In this document: positions 4,461 to 5,439 of the stretch, piece by piece
Position numbering within the stretch: position 1 is the stretch's first letter
Layout of the letters: every line of letters starts with the position of its first letter
Assembly (NCBI GenBank): GCA_020428565.1
Contig: JAGQMT010000041.1
Coordinates: forward strand, 1 to 5,439
Reading direction: 5' to 3'
From: Candidatus Saccharimonadota bacterium
GTDB lineage: Bacteria; Patescibacteriota; Saccharimonadia; Saccharimonadales; JACDBH01
DNA: 5,439 bases
Position numbers and translations under genes: made by a program
The notes under the pieces: generated by a model
What the model saw: only the letters and a program-made list of their open reading frames with translations
Databases searched by the model: none
Told to the model about the DNA's origin: nothing

Positions 4461-5439
4461 CAAAATCTAAAGACCTTAGTCAATGCACTAATAACAATCG
4501 TCAAGACACTCTCCGATGGTCGACCAATAATAATCGACTTTTCTTCACCTTTTGTGCAATTATTGGCCTGATCACAAGAGTACGGCTGGAAGTAGTAGAC
4601 GCTAGAGGTGTGTAAGTCAGATATCACGACAGTATGTTCTTGGCTGTAACGTGAATTATCAACCGTGCTACCACTATAACTCTTGCTAGCCTGACCGTAC
4701 ATAACCTGCGAACTCGATGGCTCATCAGTTTTCCACGATATAATTAGCTGACCCTTCGCGTCACCACCATTACCCTTAATTGAAGCTTCGGATTTAATCT
4801 CGGATACTACTGGAGGACGTGTATCTAACGCCGTGCGAAATGTTTGGCGATCTGAAGTAGCCAAATTACCATCAATATCACGACTCATTGCCATGAGTGA
4901 GTACTCTGAATCGTCTTTCAAGCCCTTCATGATCATACTATGTTCAAGTACATAGCTAGACTCAACCATGTCATTTTCAGGTAGATTAGCTGTACCATAA
5001 ACAATTTGAGAATTAGTTGGCACATTGGTAGTCCACGTAACTTGCTGTGTTGAAGTTGGCTCACCCAAAATTGGCTGGAATTGGAGATTGGATATACGTG
5101 GTCGTGGCGGTGTCGTAAACGTGTACGAGTCACCGTTGTATGTATTACCATCGCTATCAGTGCCATCTGGCCGGAAACTATATTTAGTACCATCCTCCAA
5201 ATTATCTAGCTCAACAGTATAGGTAGATTTTTCGGTTGAAGTATTTACAGGCTTTGAATCACCTAGGCTATCGCCACGACCAAAAAATAGATTCACCTTA
5301 GTGGCATTGGTAGAAGTAAACTGAATAGTGGCACTGCTTAAGCTAGTCTTGATAACCTCAACATCTTGAATAACTGGTGCTGGTAGAGTTCTGAAGGTCA
5401 TCTCCGAACTAGTACCAGTATTACCGTCTTCATCCGTCC
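4460..5439 (-). CDS. Fibronectin type III repeat surface protein (N-terminus outside window)
   Basis: The frame is open to the right edge, giving at least 325 codons. The ATG at 5401 is internal: the 12 codons before it (TDEDGNTGTSSE) are the end of a preceding repeat. Counting from the edge, three FnIII-like domains follow the remnant: about 21-110, 113-203 and 207-304. Shared hallmarks are WTTNVPTNSQIVYG and WKTDEPSSSQVMYG strands, LEDGTKYSF / LKDDSEYSL / LHTSSVYYF turns, and closing DSDGN / DIDGN loops with TFTT or TFRT ends. The last domain carries SCDQANNC, whose two cysteines could form a disulfide, fitting an extracellular location. The tail (about 309-325) is a short hydrophobic stretch VLTIVISALTKVF ending in RF, too short for a confident membrane anchor. 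A signal peptide would lie outside the window. Its stop overlaps the ATPase start (TGATG), so it is co-translated with the exporter and is the obvious candidate partner or client. Such repeats usually mediate adhesion or act as spacers. No enzyme domain is visible here. Confidence 0.88.
   Translation of the reverse strand, partial: TDEDGNTGTSSEMTFRTLPAPVIQDVEVIKTSLSSATIQFTSTNATKVNLFFGRGDSLGDSKPVNTSTEKSTYTVELDNLEDGTKYSFRPDGTDSDGNTYNGDSYTFTTPPRPRISNLQFQPILGEPTSTQQVTWTTNVPTNSQIVYGTANLPENDMVESSYVLEHSMIMKGLKDDSEYSLMAMSRDIDGNLATSDRQTFRTALDTRPPVVSEIKSEASIKGNGGDAKGQLIISWKTDEPSSSQVMYGQASKSYSGSTVDNSRYSQEHTVVISDLHTSSVYYFQPYSCDQANNCTKGEEKSIIIGRPSESVLTIVISALTKVFRF

Noticed and set aside
4461..4463. TTG at 4463 as the ATPase start
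   Set aside because: The adjacent ATG at 4460 forms a typical TGATG overlap with the upstream stop and is the more usual start.
5399..5401. ATG at 5401 as the start of the FnIII gene
   Set aside because: The frame stays open to the right edge, and the upstream codons (TDEDGNTGTSSE) match the closing loop of an FnIII repeat, so this methionine is internal.
1..5439. CRISPR array, tRNA, rRNA, insertion sequence or attachment site
   Set aside because: No regularly spaced direct repeats, cloverleaf or conserved RNA signatures, transposase or integrase motifs, or paired terminal repeats were seen on reading both strands.

Overview
The window looks like a chromosomal stretch of a Candidate Phyla Radiation bacterium, most plausibly a Saccharibacteria (TM7) relative. 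This is inferred from protein style, not from a marker gene. The clues are an exported protein with a His/Trp/Lys-rich cytoplasmic head ahead of its membrane segment, a MacB/FtsX-type ABC exporter encoded beside a fibronectin type III surface protein, and small genes without recognisable families. TAA, TAG and TGA all occur as stop codons, so the code looks standard, which argues against the UGA-recoded CPR lineages (Absconditabacteria, Gracilibacteria).

Layout. (1) Positions 1-1039, minus strand: the N-terminal 346 codons of a membrane-anchored extracellular protein with beta-propeller-like repeats, cut off by the left edge. (2) 1040-1356: an AT-rich divergent promoter region. It holds a consensus-like promoter reading right, a long leader with a near-perfect 19-pair hairpin just before the ribosome binding site, and a weaker promoter reading left. 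(3) 1357-1761, plus strand: a 134-codon gene of unknown function with more G/C at third codon positions than the neighbouring small gene, closed by a strong intrinsic terminator. (4) 1885-1947: a 12-base palindrome and a promoter whose -10 box ends only 7 bases before the next start codon. (5) 1948-2313, plus strand: a 121-codon gene of unknown function, probably read from a leaderless mRNA. (6) 2405-5439, minus strand: a three-gene operon in the order fibronectin type III surface protein (5' end outside the window), ABC ATPase, FtsX/MacB-type permease. The genes are joined by a TGATG stop-start overlap and an 11-base overlap.

How the parts fit. ATPase plus permease make a complete MacB-like mechanotransmission ABC module. 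No MacA-like adaptor is present. The co-translated exported FnIII protein is the only visible candidate partner or client. The two small plus-strand genes are independent single-gene units, each with its own promoter, and meet the operon tail to tail. No tRNA, rRNA, CRISPR array, transposase or integration site was seen.
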